Source: Actinomycetospora termitidis
GTDB taxonomy: Bacteria > Actinomycetota > Actinomycetes > Mycobacteriales > Pseudonocardiaceae
Direction: 5' to 3'
Length of the DNA stretch: 64,000 nt
Assembly (NCBI RefSeq): GCF_030286555.1
Contig: NZ_JASVWF010000002.1
Span: 1-64,000, forward strand
The translations under genes and the position numbers were made by a program. Shown here piece by piece: positions 18,891-26,969 of this stretch (its first letter is position 1; every line of letters begins with the position of its first letter). A model generated the notes under the pieces. That model did not search any database. It was not told the DNA's origin and saw nothing but the letters and a program-made list of their open reading frames with translations.

Positions 18891-19576
18891 CCCTTCGACT
18901 CCACGACGGCGACGACCGCGAGCGGCCGGTCGTCGTGAGCGGCGGTCAGTGCGGTCTCGAGGACGTCGTGGTCGCGGCCGTCGACGGTGATCGCACGCCA
19001 GCCCTCGGTGAGGAACAGCTCGGCGAGCTCCCCACGGTGCGTGGCGGAGGCGTTGTCGACGACGACGGCCGTCAGGTTCGCCATCCCGGAGCGCCCGGCG
19101 TAGGCGATGGCCTCGTGGTTCGAGCCCTCGTCGAGCTCGGCGTCGCCGACCAGGACGAACACCCGGGGCGTCGTCAGGCCGCGGATGCGCAGGCCGAGCG
19201 CGGTCCCGACGGCGAGCGGCAGGCCGTGGCCGAGCGACCCGGACCCGATCTCCACGCCGGGCACCAGCACACGGTCCGGGTGGAGGCCGAGCCGCGAGCC
19301 GGGCTGTGCCCACGTCGCCAGTTCGGACTCGTCGAGGAACCCGTGCGCGGCCAGCACTGCGTAGAAGGCCATCGGCCCGTGGCCCTTGGAGAGCAGGAAA
19401 CGGTCACGGACCGGGTCGTCGGGGTGCTCCGGATCGACCTGGAGCACGCGGTCGTAGAGCACCTGCAGGACGTCGAGGGTCGAGGTCGCGGCGGCCGAGT
19501 GCTTCTCGTCGCCCGTCATCAGCGACATCAGCCGGTGCAGCTCGGCCGGGTCGGTGGGAGGTCGCATGGTCGTCAT
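18887..19576 (-). CDS. Transketolase, N-terminal subunit
   Basis: N-terminal, ThDP-pyrophosphate-binding half of a split transketolase, 229 residues; typical partners are 230-280. It has SKGHGPMAFYAVLA, the GSLGHGLPLAVGTALG loop and the ThDP motif starting GDAELDEGSNHEA and ending VVVDN. Split transketolases often belong to accessory carbohydrate pathways; a housekeeping fused enzyme would be elsewhere. The two ATG codons at 19576 and 19567 are both possible. It overlaps the C-terminal subunit by four bases, and the AIM24 gene lies 48 bases upstream on the same strand. Confidence 0.85.
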   Translation of the reverse strand: MTTMRPPTDPAELHRLMSLMTGDEKHSAAATSTLDVLQVLYDRVLQVDPEHPDDPVRDRFLLSKGHGPMAFYAVLAAHGFLDESELATWAQPGSRLGLHPDRVLVPGVEIGSGSLGHGLPLAVGTALGLRIRGLTTPRVFVLVGDAELDEGSNHEAIAYAGRSGMANLTAVVVDNASATHRGELAELFLTEGWRAITVDGRDHDVLETALTAAHDDRPLAVVAVVESKG

Positions 19577-19624
19577 GGCGACGACCGTGCGACCTCCACT
19601 GCGGTTGAGGTCAAGGAGAGGAGC

Positions 19625-20374
19625 TCACCGCAGGAAGTTGTTCAGCACGCCGCCGACCCCGCCGACACCGGCCTCCTGGCCGCTCCCACCGCCGGAGATC
19701 ATGTCGAGCGGGACCTCCTCGCTGGGCTGCACGATGACGAAGCCGCGGCCGCCGAAGGCCATCGTGAAGGCCTCGCCGGTGGTGCGGCCCATGAGCGTCT
19801 TCAGCCCGAACTGCTCGGCGTGGTGCACCCCGACCTGCAGGCCCGCCGACCACGCGATCGCCGCCTGCGGGTCGGCGTAGGTCGGCGCATCGACGTTGAG
19901 GACGACCGGGGAACCCTTGCAGGTGATGGCGAGCCGGCCCTGGCCGCGGAACACGCAGTTGAACAGGCCCGCGCCGCCCATCGAACCGGCGCCGGAGACC
20001 ATCTGGATGTCGTAGGACAGCGTCGAGTCGAAAGCGAGCACGTTCTTGCCGTTGATCGTCAGGGCGTCGTTCGGGCCCTCGAGGTCGATCACGTGCACGT
20101 CGGAGGCGGCGTTGGCGAGGAACACGTCGCCCCGGCCACTGACCTTCATCAGCGGGACGCCCTCGCCCGTGAGCTTCTGCTTGAAGAAGTTGCCGATGCC
20201 GCCGGCGCCCATCGCCTCGAAGCGCACGTCACCCTGGTAGGCCACCATCGACCCCTGCCGGGCCATGGCCTCGCCGTTGAGCTCGATCTTGAGCATCTTG
20301 GAGTTCTGCAGGCGGAGCCCCGGCTGGGCCGACTCCTGCTCCTGGTTCTCGGGGGCGAAGAGGTTGCTGCGCAC
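19625..20374 (-). CDS. AIM24 family protein
   Basis: AIM24-type beta-sandwich protein, 249 residues. The recognisable pattern includes LNGEAMARQGSMVAYQGDVRFEA, a glycine-rich IGNFFKQKLTGEGVPLMKVSGRGDVFLA and GGAGLFNCVFRGQGRLAI. A Gly-rich C-terminal tail (SGGGSGQEAGVGGVGGV) follows. The family is widespread in actinobacteria and fungi (mitochondrial AIM24) but its molecular function is not established. The GTG at 20374 has AGGAG eight bases upstream. It may be co-transcribed with the transketolase pair downstream. Confidence 0.85.
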   Translation of the reverse strand: MRSNLFAPENQEQESAQPGLRLQNSKMLKIELNGEAMARQGSMVAYQGDVRFEAMGAGGIGNFFKQKLTGEGVPLMKVSGRGDVFLANAASDVHVIDLEGPNDALTINGKNVLAFDSTLSYDIQMVSGAGSMGGAGLFNCVFRGQGRLAITCKGSPVVLNVDAPTYADPQAAIAWSAGLQVGVHHAEQFGLKTLMGRTTGEAFTMAFGGRGFVIVQPSEEVPLDMISGGGSGQEAGVGGVGGVLNNFLR

Positions 20375-20504
20375 GACGGTCTCCTGATCACTCTTGGTGA
20401 TTGCTACCGGGACGTCCGGCCGAGATCATTCTCGCGACGAACACGCACGGTCAACGAGGGGGAGAACCCCCGAAGTTCCCGGGGGTCACCCCTAGGAGCA
20501 GCCC

Positions 20505-20565
20505 TGATCAGCGAGGACCCTCGGCGGTGCGGCGCGGTGTCCGACCGCCGAGGGTGCTCGCTCGG
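20505..20565. repeat. 61-bp hairpin repeat, copy 1
   Basis: Starts TGATCAGCGAGG and contains CCTCGGCGGT ... ACCGCCGAGGGTGCTCGC, an inverted repeat around GCGGCGCGGTGTCCG. It is an imperfect direct repeat of the element at 20599. Both lie between the AIM24 gene and the sortase gene. Confidence 0.65.
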
Positions 20566-20598
20566 CGAGTCGGGCGGGCGCGGTGTGGGCCGCGCCTG

Positions 20599-20659
20599 TG
20601 ATCAACGAGCACTCTCGGCGGTGTGGCGCGGTGTCCGACCGCCGAGGGTGCTCGCTCGT
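20599..20659. repeat. 61-bp hairpin repeat, copy 2; probable sortase-gene terminator
   Basis: Starts TGATCAACGAGC. Arms 20606-20622 and 20638-20654 pair over 17 positions with one G-T wobble (CGAGCACTCTCGGCGGT against its complement). The right side touches the stop codon of the sortase-domain gene, so on the minus strand it can end that transcript. Confidence 0.65.
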
Positions 20660-23307
20660 CAGCGCGGGGACGCGTAGACGATGACGTTGTCCTCGTACGA
20701 GCGCACCGACCGGTCGAACGGCCCGCCGCAGGTGATGAGGCGCAGCGAGGGACCCGCGGTCGCGCCGTACACGGCCTCCGTCGGGAAGGCGTCCTTGTCG
20801 ACGGTCTGCACCCGGTCCACCGCGAACCGCGCGACCGTGCCGTCGCTGCGCGGCACGTCGATCGGGTCACCCGGCTTCAGGTCCTTGAGGTTCCAGAACA
20901 CGCCCGGTCCGCGCCACGAGTCGACGTGCCCGACCAGCACCGCCGGTCCGGCGTCGCCCGGCGTCGACCCGAACCACCCGACGTCGTGCGGGGTGGACGG
21001 CGCCTGGAGCTCGCCGTCGCGGTCCAGGCCGAGGTTCCCGACGGCGGGTGCGTCGATCTTCGCGCCCGGCACGACCAGACCAGCGGGCCGGACGGGGCTC
21101 GTCGGCGCGCCCCAGGTCGGGAGTTCGGGCTCGACGGGCGAGGCCGGCCGTGCCTGGAGGTCGACGAAGGTGCTCGCCATCCCGCCGAACCCGGCCGGCA
21201 CGCCGCCCTGCGGGGTCGGACGGGTGGAAGGTGCGGGAGTCGGCTTCGGTGCAGGGGCCGGCGCCGGGGTCGTGGTCGACGGGGTCGTCGACGGCGCCGG
21301 CGTGCTCGACGGGGCACTCGGCTGGGCCGGAGCGGGTGAGGCCGGGGCGGCGGGTGCCGGGGACTGGGGCGCAGCCAGGGCGGGGGATGCCGGTGCGGCC
21401 GGAGCGGCGGGTGCCGCAGGAGCGGGTGAGGCCGGTGCGGCGGGTGCCGGGGACTGAGGCGCAGCCGGGGCGGGGGATGCCGGTGCGGCCGGAGCCGGCG
21501 AGGCCGGAGCAGCTGGAGCCGCGGGTGCTGCCGGAACCGCGGGCGCGGGGACGGCGGGTGCCGGGGACTGCGGTGCGGCGGGGGCGGCGGGTGCCGGGGA
21601 CTGCGGTGCGGCGGGTGCCGGGGACTGCGGTGCGGCGGGAGCCGGGGACTGCGGCGCAGCGGGGGCGGCCGGTGCCGGGGACTGCGGTGCGGCCGGAGCG
21701 GCCGGCGCCGGGGACTGGGCGGCGGCCGGGGCGAACAGGGGAGCGGCGTCGGGGACGGCGGTGACCGTGAGCGCGCCCTGCGGGTCCCGGGAGACGACGA
21801 CGGTGTTCACCGAGGTGCTCGTGACCGGCAGCGTCGTCCGGGCGGTCTCACCCGACGTCGTCGTGACGTCCATCGTCCAGGACCGGGCGTCGACCTCGGC
21901 GTACGGCGAGCTGGTGCCGTAGAAGACGTTGCTGGCCAGTGGGCCGCCGCCCTCCGCGACGACGCTCAGCGGGCCGACCCCGGAGGCGGCCGAGACGACG
22001 CGGACGTACGCCCTGCCCGGGGACGCGAGCTGCGTGCCGTCGTCGAGCACCTCGGCCTGCGGCGTGGAGTTCGGGCCGATGTCGACGAACGCCGCCGTCT
22101 GCGCAGTCCGGACCCCCACCTCGACGTTCGCGCTCAGGGCCGGCGGGGACGCGGGGTCCGCGCCGGCGGGGCGGGCCGCGAGCGTGTAGGTCCCGGGCGA
22201 CGCGGTGAGGTAGCTCGACAGGGTCCGGTAGGTGACGTCGGAGGCGACCTTCGTCGCCGGCAGACCCGGGCCGCTGACGTACATGTCGACCGCGCCGGTC
22301 GACGGGGACAGGTGCGCGACCCGGAGCACGCCCTGGTCGCCGGTCGGCGGTGCGGTGAGCTGCGTCGGGAGGAGCGGGAGCGCGACGGCGGCCGGGACCA
22401 CTGCGAGCGGGACCAGCGATGCCCGCGGAGGTGCCGCGACGGCCGCGGTGAGCGGCGACACCGGGCGGAGCGGGAGGGTCGACGCCGCGCGGGCGGCGGC
22501 CGGGACCACGCTCAGCGGGACGACGGCCGGCGGGACCACGACCGACGGGACGGCGACCGGGCCGACCGACGTCGGGCCCACCGCCACCGAGGGAACCCCG
22601 ACGGAGGGCGCCCCGCCCGAGGCCGACACGGTCGTCGATCCGACGGCCACCGACGGCGCCGCGACGGGGCCGACCCCGGCCGAGCCGACGTCCACGGACG
22701 GGAGGCGGAGGGTGCCGACCTCGACCGGGGCGGGCTGCTGCGGCGCGACCCGGATCGAGGGGACGCTCGCCGCCCCGAGCCCGAGCGACGGCGTCGTCAC
22801 GGGCCCGACGGAGGCCGACGGCACCTGCACGGACGGCAGGTTCACCGTCGGGGTGTCGAGCAGCGACGGGGCGGACGACGTGCTGCTCCGCGCCGCGGGC
22901 GGCGTCACGGTGAGCTCGCGCAGCGCCCTGCCGACACCCGATCCGGACTCCGACGACCGCGTCGAGTCCGACTCCGACGACCCCGACGACGAGTCCCGCG
23001 AGGAGGAGGACCGCTCCGAGGAGGACGAGGACTCCTTCGACGACGACCCGGAGTCCGACGATTCCTTCGACGACGACCCGGAGTCCGACGACTCCTTCGA
23101 CGAGGACCCGGTCAGCTCGCGCACGAGTCCGCCCAGACCGCCGGAGCCGCCCGACCCGTCGTCGGAGCCGGAGCGGTCCTCGTCGGCGACGGCGAGCGTC
23201 GGGCCGGACGCGAGGACAGTGGGTGGTGGGGCCTGGGCGCAGAGTGCGACACCGACACCGAGTGTGGACACCACGACCAGTGCGGTCGCCGTACTCGCGC
23301 CCCTCAT
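20659..23307 (-). CDS. Large secreted class F sortase-domain protein with DUF4397 domain
   Basis: Secreted protein of about 882 residues from ATG 23307. I prefer this to 23352 because a normal signal peptide follows at once (hydrophobic ATALVVVSTLGVGVALC, then Ala-Ala-type sites). Then come a Ser/Glu/Asp repeat region (KESSDSGSSS units), a Val/Pro/Ser repeat region (VGPV.PS.. units) and a DUF4397 domain (LRVAHLSPSTGAVDMYVSGP). A Pro/Ala/Ser linker of over 100 residues follows, and last a class F sortase domain with His in LVGHVDSW, Cys in LITCGG and Arg in RSVRSYEDN. Sortases of this class act on the cell surface as transpeptidases or thioesterases. Most are about 200 residues, so this multi-domain form is unusual. 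Confidence 0.85.
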   Translation of the reverse strand: MRGASTATALVVVSTLGVGVALCAQAPPPTVLASGPTLAVADEDRSGSDDGSGGSGGLGGLVRELTGSSSKESSDSGSSSKESSDSGSSSKESSSSSERSSSSRDSSSGSSESDSTRSSESGSGVGRALRELTVTPPAARSSTSSAPSLLDTPTVNLPSVQVPSASVGPVTTPSLGLGAASVPSIRVAPQQPAPVEVGTLRLPSVDVGSAGVGPVAAPSVAVGSTTVSASGGAPSVGVPSVAVGPTSVGPVAVPSVVVPPAVVPLSVVPAAARAASTLPLRPVSPLTAAVAAPPRASLVPLAVVPAAVALPLLPTQLTAPPTGDQGVLRVAHLSPSTGAVDMYVSGPGLPATKVASDVTYRTLSSYLTASPGTYTLAARPAGADPASPPALSANVEVGVRTAQTAAFVDIGPNSTPQAEVLDDGTQLASPGRAYVRVVSAASGVGPLSVVAEGGGPLASNVFYGTSSPYAEVDARSWTMDVTTTSGETARTTLPVTSTSVNTVVVSRDPQGALTVTAVPDAAPLFAPAAAQSPAPAAPAAPQSPAPAAPAAPQSPAPAAPQSPAPAAPQSPAPAAPAAPQSPAPAVPAPAVPAAPAAPAAPASPAPAAPASPAPAAPQSPAPAAPASPAPAAPAAPAAPASPALAAPQSPAPAAPASPAPAQPSAPSSTPAPSTTPSTTTPAPAPAPKPTPAPSTRPTPQGGVPAGFGGMASTFVDLQARPASPVEPELPTWGAPTSPVRPAGLVVPGAKIDAPAVGNLGLDRDGELQAPSTPHDVGWFGSTPGDAGPAVLVGHVDSWRGPGVFWNLKDLKPGDPIDVPRSDGTVARFAVDRVQTVDKDAFPTEAVYGATAGPSLRLITCGGPFDRSVRSYEDNVIVYASPR

Positions 23308-23450
23308 GCTGCTGACTCCCGGGTTCCGCTGGTCCGAACAGGTGTCACTCATTCGAGGAAACGACGCTGGCCGGTTCGCGTGACGCGGGAACGGGGCGTG
23401 ATCGCGGTGACGCCGCGCGTCGCGCCGCCACGCCGGGCACGATCGTCGTC

Positions 23451-24578
23451 ATGGCCAGCACCCGGGCGCTCCCGTTGGACGGCATCCTCGTCGTGAGCTG
23501 CGAACAGGCGGTGGCGGCGCCCCTCGCGACGCGGCATCTCGCGGATCTCGGCGCGCGCGTGGTCAAGGTCGAGCGTCCGGGGCGCGGGGACTTCGCCCGC
23601 GACTACGACACGACGGTGAACGGGCTGTCGAGTCATTTCGTGTGGCTGAACCGGTCGAAGGAGTCGGTCACGGCGGACCTCAAGGACCCCGAGCAGTTCG
23701 GGCGGGTGCGGGAGCTGATCGCGCGGGCCGACGTGTTCGTCCAGAACTTCGCCCCGGGCGCGGCCGAGCGGCTCGGCCTGGGCGCGGAGGACCTCCGTCG
23801 GGAGCACCCGCAACTGGTCCACTGCAGCATCTCGGGCTACGGCTCGTCGGGTCCGTACCGCGACGCGAAGGCGTACGACGCGCTGATCCAGGCGGAGGCC
23901 GGGCTGGTCTCGGTCACCGGGACCGAGGAGCACCCGGCCAAGGCGGGGATCCCGGCGGCCGACATCGGCGCCGGCATGTACGCCTTCTCCGGCATCCTCG
24001 CCGCGCTCTACGACAGGGAGCGCACGGGCGAGGGCACGACCTTCGAGGTCAGCCTCTTCGACGCCCTCAGCGAGTGGATGGGGTTCCCGCTGCACTACGC
24101 CGCGGGCAGCGGGACGGCGCCGGTCCGGGCCGGGACCAGCCACGCCGCGATCGCCCCCTACGGCGCGTTCGCGGCCGGCGACGGGCAGGAGGTGGTGCTC
24201 TCGATCCAGAACGACCGGGAGTGGCGGCGCTTCTGCGAAACCGTCCTGGGCGACGCCTCGATCGCGGACGACCCCCGCTTCGTCACGAACTCCGACCGGA
24301 TCGAGAACCGTCCCGCGCTGCACGCGGTGATCGACGGGGTGCTGCGCGACCTCACCGGCGACGAGTTCGTCGAGCGCCTCGAGCGGGCCGGGATCGCGAA
24401 CGCCCGCCGTCGGACCCTCGACCAGGTGCTCGCGCACCCGCAGCACGAGCAGCGCGGGCGGTTCGTGGAGGTCGGGACACCGAACGGCCCGATCCGGACG
24501 CTGCTCCCGCCGATCACCTTCCTCGACGGGCGGACCCCACGGATGGATCCGGTGCCCGACGTCGGGCCGCAGATCTAG
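23451..24578 (+). CDS. CaiB/BaiF family CoA-transferase
   Basis: Class III CoA-transferase, 375 residues, moving CoA between carboxylic acids. The nucleophilic Asp is D171 in IPAADIGAG; other family marks are ADLGARVVKVERPGRGD, LNRSKESVTADLKD and ISGYGSSGPYRD. The acid substrates are not identifiable. The gene stands alone between the divergent sortase-domain gene and the convergent small membrane protein. The start ATG at 23451 (MASTRALPLDG) fits the family N-terminus. A hairpin 24 bases past its stop ends both convergent transcripts. Confidence 0.9.
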   Translation: MASTRALPLDGILVVSCEQAVAAPLATRHLADLGARVVKVERPGRGDFARDYDTTVNGLSSHFVWLNRSKESVTADLKDPEQFGRVRELIARADVFVQNFAPGAAERLGLGAEDLRREHPQLVHCSISGYGSSGPYRDAKAYDALIQAEAGLVSVTGTEEHPAKAGIPAADIGAGMYAFSGILAALYDRERTGEGTTFEVSLFDALSEWMGFPLHYAAGSGTAPVRAGTSHAAIAPYGAFAAGDGQEVVLSIQNDREWRRFCETVLGDASIADDPRFVTNSDRIENRPALHAVIDGVLRDLTGDEFVERLERAGIANARRRTLDQVLAHPQHEQRGRFVEVGTPNGPIRTLLPPITFLDGRTPRMDPVPDVGPQI

Positions 24579-24601
24579 GCCGTTCGGCCGCACCCCCGAA
24601 C

Positions 24602-24654
24602 CGAACGAGCGGCACTCTCGCGCGCGTAGATGCAGCGAGAGTGCCGTTCGCTCG
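24602..24654. terminator. Bidirectional hairpin terminator
   Basis: Arms 24602-24621 and 24635-24654 (20 positions, pairing interrupted only near the base) between two convergent genes. The core GGCACTCTCGC resembles the GCACTCTCGGC of the repeat at 20599. Confidence 0.65.
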
Positions 24655-24668
24655 GAAGGGGGGAGGGC

Positions 24669-24953
24669 TCAGTCGATGTTCTCCTCCACGTCGATGCCCA
24701 GCGGACGCGTGATGCCCCAGACCAGGAAGATCGCGGCGACGACGAGCAGGCCGATCCCGGTCCAGAGGTTGATCGAGACGCCGGCCGCGCGGGCCAGCTC
24801 CTCGGGGCCGTCGATCAGCCCGCGGATGACGAGGACGATCCCGTAGACGCCCATGAGGGCGCCGATGACGTAGCGCAGGTCGAACAGCCGCTGCATGCGG
24901 CTGCCGGTCTCGACCGTGGTCTGGGGCTGACCGGGCTGTACCGGTTCGCTCAC
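24669..24953 (-). CDS. Small membrane protein with symporter
   Basis: Protein of 94 residues with two membrane helices (about 29-46 and 62-80) joined by a polar loop (IDGPEELARAAGVS) and a short acidic tail (IDVEENID). It starts 16 bases after the symporter gene on the same strand and so is very likely co-transcribed with it. Small two-helix proteins accompany several sodium:solute symporters as accessory subunits; that is the likely role, though I do not recognise the family. Confidence 0.7.
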   Translation of the reverse strand: MSEPVQPGQPQTTVETGSRMQRLFDLRYVIGALMGVYGIVLVIRGLIDGPEELARAAGVSINLWTGIGLLVVAAIFLVWGITRPLGIDVEENID

Positions 24954-24969
24954 GACGACTCCCTTCCGT

Positions 24970-26631
24970 TCAGGCGAAGACGATGTTGAGGACGACGGTC
25001 AGCGCGAGCGCGAGACCACCGAGGAGGACGGGCTTGCGGTACCAGACGCGCTCCTTGGGCTGGCGCAGCGTCGGGACCACGCCGTCGGCGCCGGGCACGC
25101 CGTAGACGATGCCCGCGAGACGTTCCGGCTCGGGCTTCGCGGTGGCCAGCGAGACCACGACCGTCACGACGACGTCCACGAGGAACGCGGCGCCGGCCTG
25201 GTAGAAGCTGGTCGCGATGCCGGAGCCGAAGTCGACCGCGCCGGCCTCGGCCAGGATGAACACCAGCGCCCCGGCGAGCACGCCGGTGAGCAGGCCCGCG
25301 AAGCCGCCCCAGCCGCTGGTGCGCTTCCAGAACATGCCGAGGATGAAGGTCGCGAAGATCGGGGCGTTGAAGATCCCGAACAGCGACTGCAGGTAGGTCA
25401 TGATGTTGTTGAAGTCGGCGGCGAGCAGAGCGGTGAAGATCGCGATGACGACGCCGACGGCCGTGACCACCCGGCCGGCGTTGAGGTAGTAGCGGTCGCT
25501 GCGGCCCTTCGCCAGGTAGGGCTGGAGCAGGTCGTAGGTGACGACCGTGTTCAGGCTGGAGACGTTCGCCGCGACACCGGCCATGAACGAGGCGAACAGG
25601 CCGGTCAGCGCGATGCCGAGCACACCCTCGGGGAGCAGTTGGCCGATGAGGGCCGGGATCGCGTCGTTGTACTCCAGCCCGCCCGCGCCCTCGTTGCCGA
25701 AGTTCGGGATGGCGATGAGGGCGACGAGGCCGGGGATGATCGTGACGGCGGGGATCAGGATCTTCGGGAACGCCGCGATCAGGGGTGTGCGCTGCGAGGC
25801 GCTGCGGTCCTTCGCCGAGAGGGCGCGCTGGATCTCGGCGAAGTTCGTCGTCCAGTAGCCGAAGGACAGCACGAAGCCCAGGCCGAGGACGATCGAGACC
25901 CAGTTGGCGCCGATCGGGTTCGTGACGTCGCCGACGCCGGTGCCCTGCCAGGCGTGCAGGCCCTCCTCGCCGAGCGCGGAGGCGGTGACCTTGTCGGCCA
26001 GCGCGGAGAAGCCGCCGACCGACCGGACGGCGACGATCGCGAGCGGGACGAGGCCGGCGAGGATGACGAAGAACTGCAGCACCTCGCCGTAGATCGCCGA
26101 GCCGAGGCCGCCGAAGCCGATGTAGACCAGCACGACCGCGGCCGACACCACGATGCCCAGGAACTCCGGCCACCCGAGCAGCGCGTTCAGCACGATCGCC
26201 AGGGCGTACAGGTTCACGCCCGCGATCAGCACCGAGGCGACCGCGAAGACGATCGCGTTCAGCACGTGGGTGTAGTTGCCGAAGCGCAGCCGCAGGAACT
26301 CCGGCACCGACCGGACCTTCGAGCGGTAGTAGAACGGCATCATGACGATGCCTAGGAAGACCATCGCCGGGACGGCGCCGATCCAGTAGTAGTGCACCGT
26401 CGCGACGCCGTACTCGGCGCCGTTCGCGGCCATCCCGATGATCTCGGTGGCGCCCAGGTTGGCGGCGACGAACGCGAGGCCGGTGACCCAGGCGGGGAGC
26501 GACCGGCCGGCGAGCAGGAAGTCGGCGCTGGTGCCGACGGCGCGTCGGGCGACGACGCCGATGCCCAGCACGACGACGAAGTAGAGCGCCAGGAGCGTGT
26601 AGTCCAGCCATCCTGGGTTCAGGCGCAGCAT
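24970..26631 (-). CDS. Sodium:solute symporter (SGLT type), probably for a sugar
   Basis: SSS-family transporter, 553 residues, with about 14 membrane helices. The family pattern is clear: an N-terminal TLLALYFVVVLGIGVVARR helix, then LLAGRSLPAWVTGLAFVAANLGATEIIGM, the YYWIGAVPAMVFLG segment, and GYWTTNFAEIQRALSAKD in the middle. This subgroup (SGLT/vSGLT-like) imports sugars such as galactose and glucose with Na+. The neighbouring divergent galT-galK-LacI genes make galactose or a galactoside the best guess. It is followed by a small membrane protein and preceded by a 334-bp divergent control region. Confidence 0.88.
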   Translation of the reverse strand: MLRLNPGWLDYTLLALYFVVVLGIGVVARRAVGTSADFLLAGRSLPAWVTGLAFVAANLGATEIIGMAANGAEYGVATVHYYWIGAVPAMVFLGIVMMPFYYRSKVRSVPEFLRLRFGNYTHVLNAIVFAVASVLIAGVNLYALAIVLNALLGWPEFLGIVVSAAVVLVYIGFGGLGSAIYGEVLQFFVILAGLVPLAIVAVRSVGGFSALADKVTASALGEEGLHAWQGTGVGDVTNPIGANWVSIVLGLGFVLSFGYWTTNFAEIQRALSAKDRSASQRTPLIAAFPKILIPAVTIIPGLVALIAIPNFGNEGAGGLEYNDAIPALIGQLLPEGVLGIALTGLFASFMAGVAANVSSLNTVVTYDLLQPYLAKGRSDRYYLNAGRVVTAVGVVIAIFTALLAADFNNIMTYLQSLFGIFNAPIFATFILGMFWKRTSGWGGFAGLLTGVLAGALVFILAEAGAVDFGSGIATSFYQAGAAFLVDVVVTVVVSLATAKPEPERLAGIVYGVPGADGVVPTLRQPKERVWYRKPVLLGGLALALTVVLNIVFA

Positions 26632-26678
26632 CGCGACCTCTCGGGCTTGCTCGGGGTTCCGTGAAGGTTCCCGTGAAC

Positions 26679-26690
26679 GTTATCGTTAGC
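26679..26690. promoter_or_regulatory. Candidate LacI-family operator
   Basis: GTTATCGTTAGC, a G.TA.CG.TA.C pattern centred on CG, typical of LacI-family sites. It lies 48 bases upstream of the symporter start, in the divergent region facing galT. The LacI-type regulator encoded after galK is the probable binder. Only part of the site is symmetrical. Confidence 0.35.
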
Positions 26691-26808
26691 TGGCGCACAC
26701 CATGGGCCCGCGGGGCCCGGGCGTCAAGAGGGCATGAAGGGTGGCGGTCGATGACGACGCCGGACGAGGCGGCGGTGACCCGTACCGGGCACTTTTCTGA
26801 CGTCGAGC

Positions 26809-26831
26809 GTCAGCATGGCCGCACTGCTGAC
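26809..26831. repeat. 23-bp palindromic element, copy 1
   Basis: GTCAGCA ... TGCTGAC arms with centre TGGCCGCAC. Copies with 22 of 23 identical bases are at 46791 and, inverted, 57253. Here it lies 16 bases upstream of the small ORF before galT. Confidence 0.7.
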
Positions 26832-26846
26832 ATCGGGGGGCCCACG

Positions 26847-26969
26847 ATGCCCGGACTCGTCGTCGAACCCGAGCGGCTTCCCGACGGCCGGTCGATCACC
26901 TATTTCTCGGCGGGAGACCCAGCGCAGCGGAGCTCGACCGGGTTTGGCCGCGAGGACCAGGACGTATGA
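26847..26969 (+). other. Small ORF matching the N-terminus of GalT
   Basis: Forty-codon ORF from ATG 26847, preceded by GGGGGG. Its sequence RLPDGRSITYF resembles the extra N-terminal segment that many actinobacterial GalT proteins carry before the RYDP...EWV motif. It ends in TGA overlapping the galT ATG (ATGA), in a different frame. Two readings are possible: a true small upstream ORF coupled to galT, or the 5' end of galT split by a frameshift near 26920-26940. In the galT frame no stop codon lies between 26891 and 26966, which is compatible with the frameshift reading. Confidence 0.5.

Noticed and set aside
20505-20659. Two repeats as a minimal CRISPR
   Set aside because: Only two imperfect copies, each a hairpin on its own, with no spacer of constant length beyond one gap and no cas gene.
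22232-23383. A 383-codon plus-strand frame with Thr/Gly and Asp/Glu/Ser repeats
   Set aside because: It mirrors the repeats of the sortase-domain gene on the other strand. The repeats come from that gene's low-complexity regions, and the signal peptide and sortase motifs are on the minus strand.
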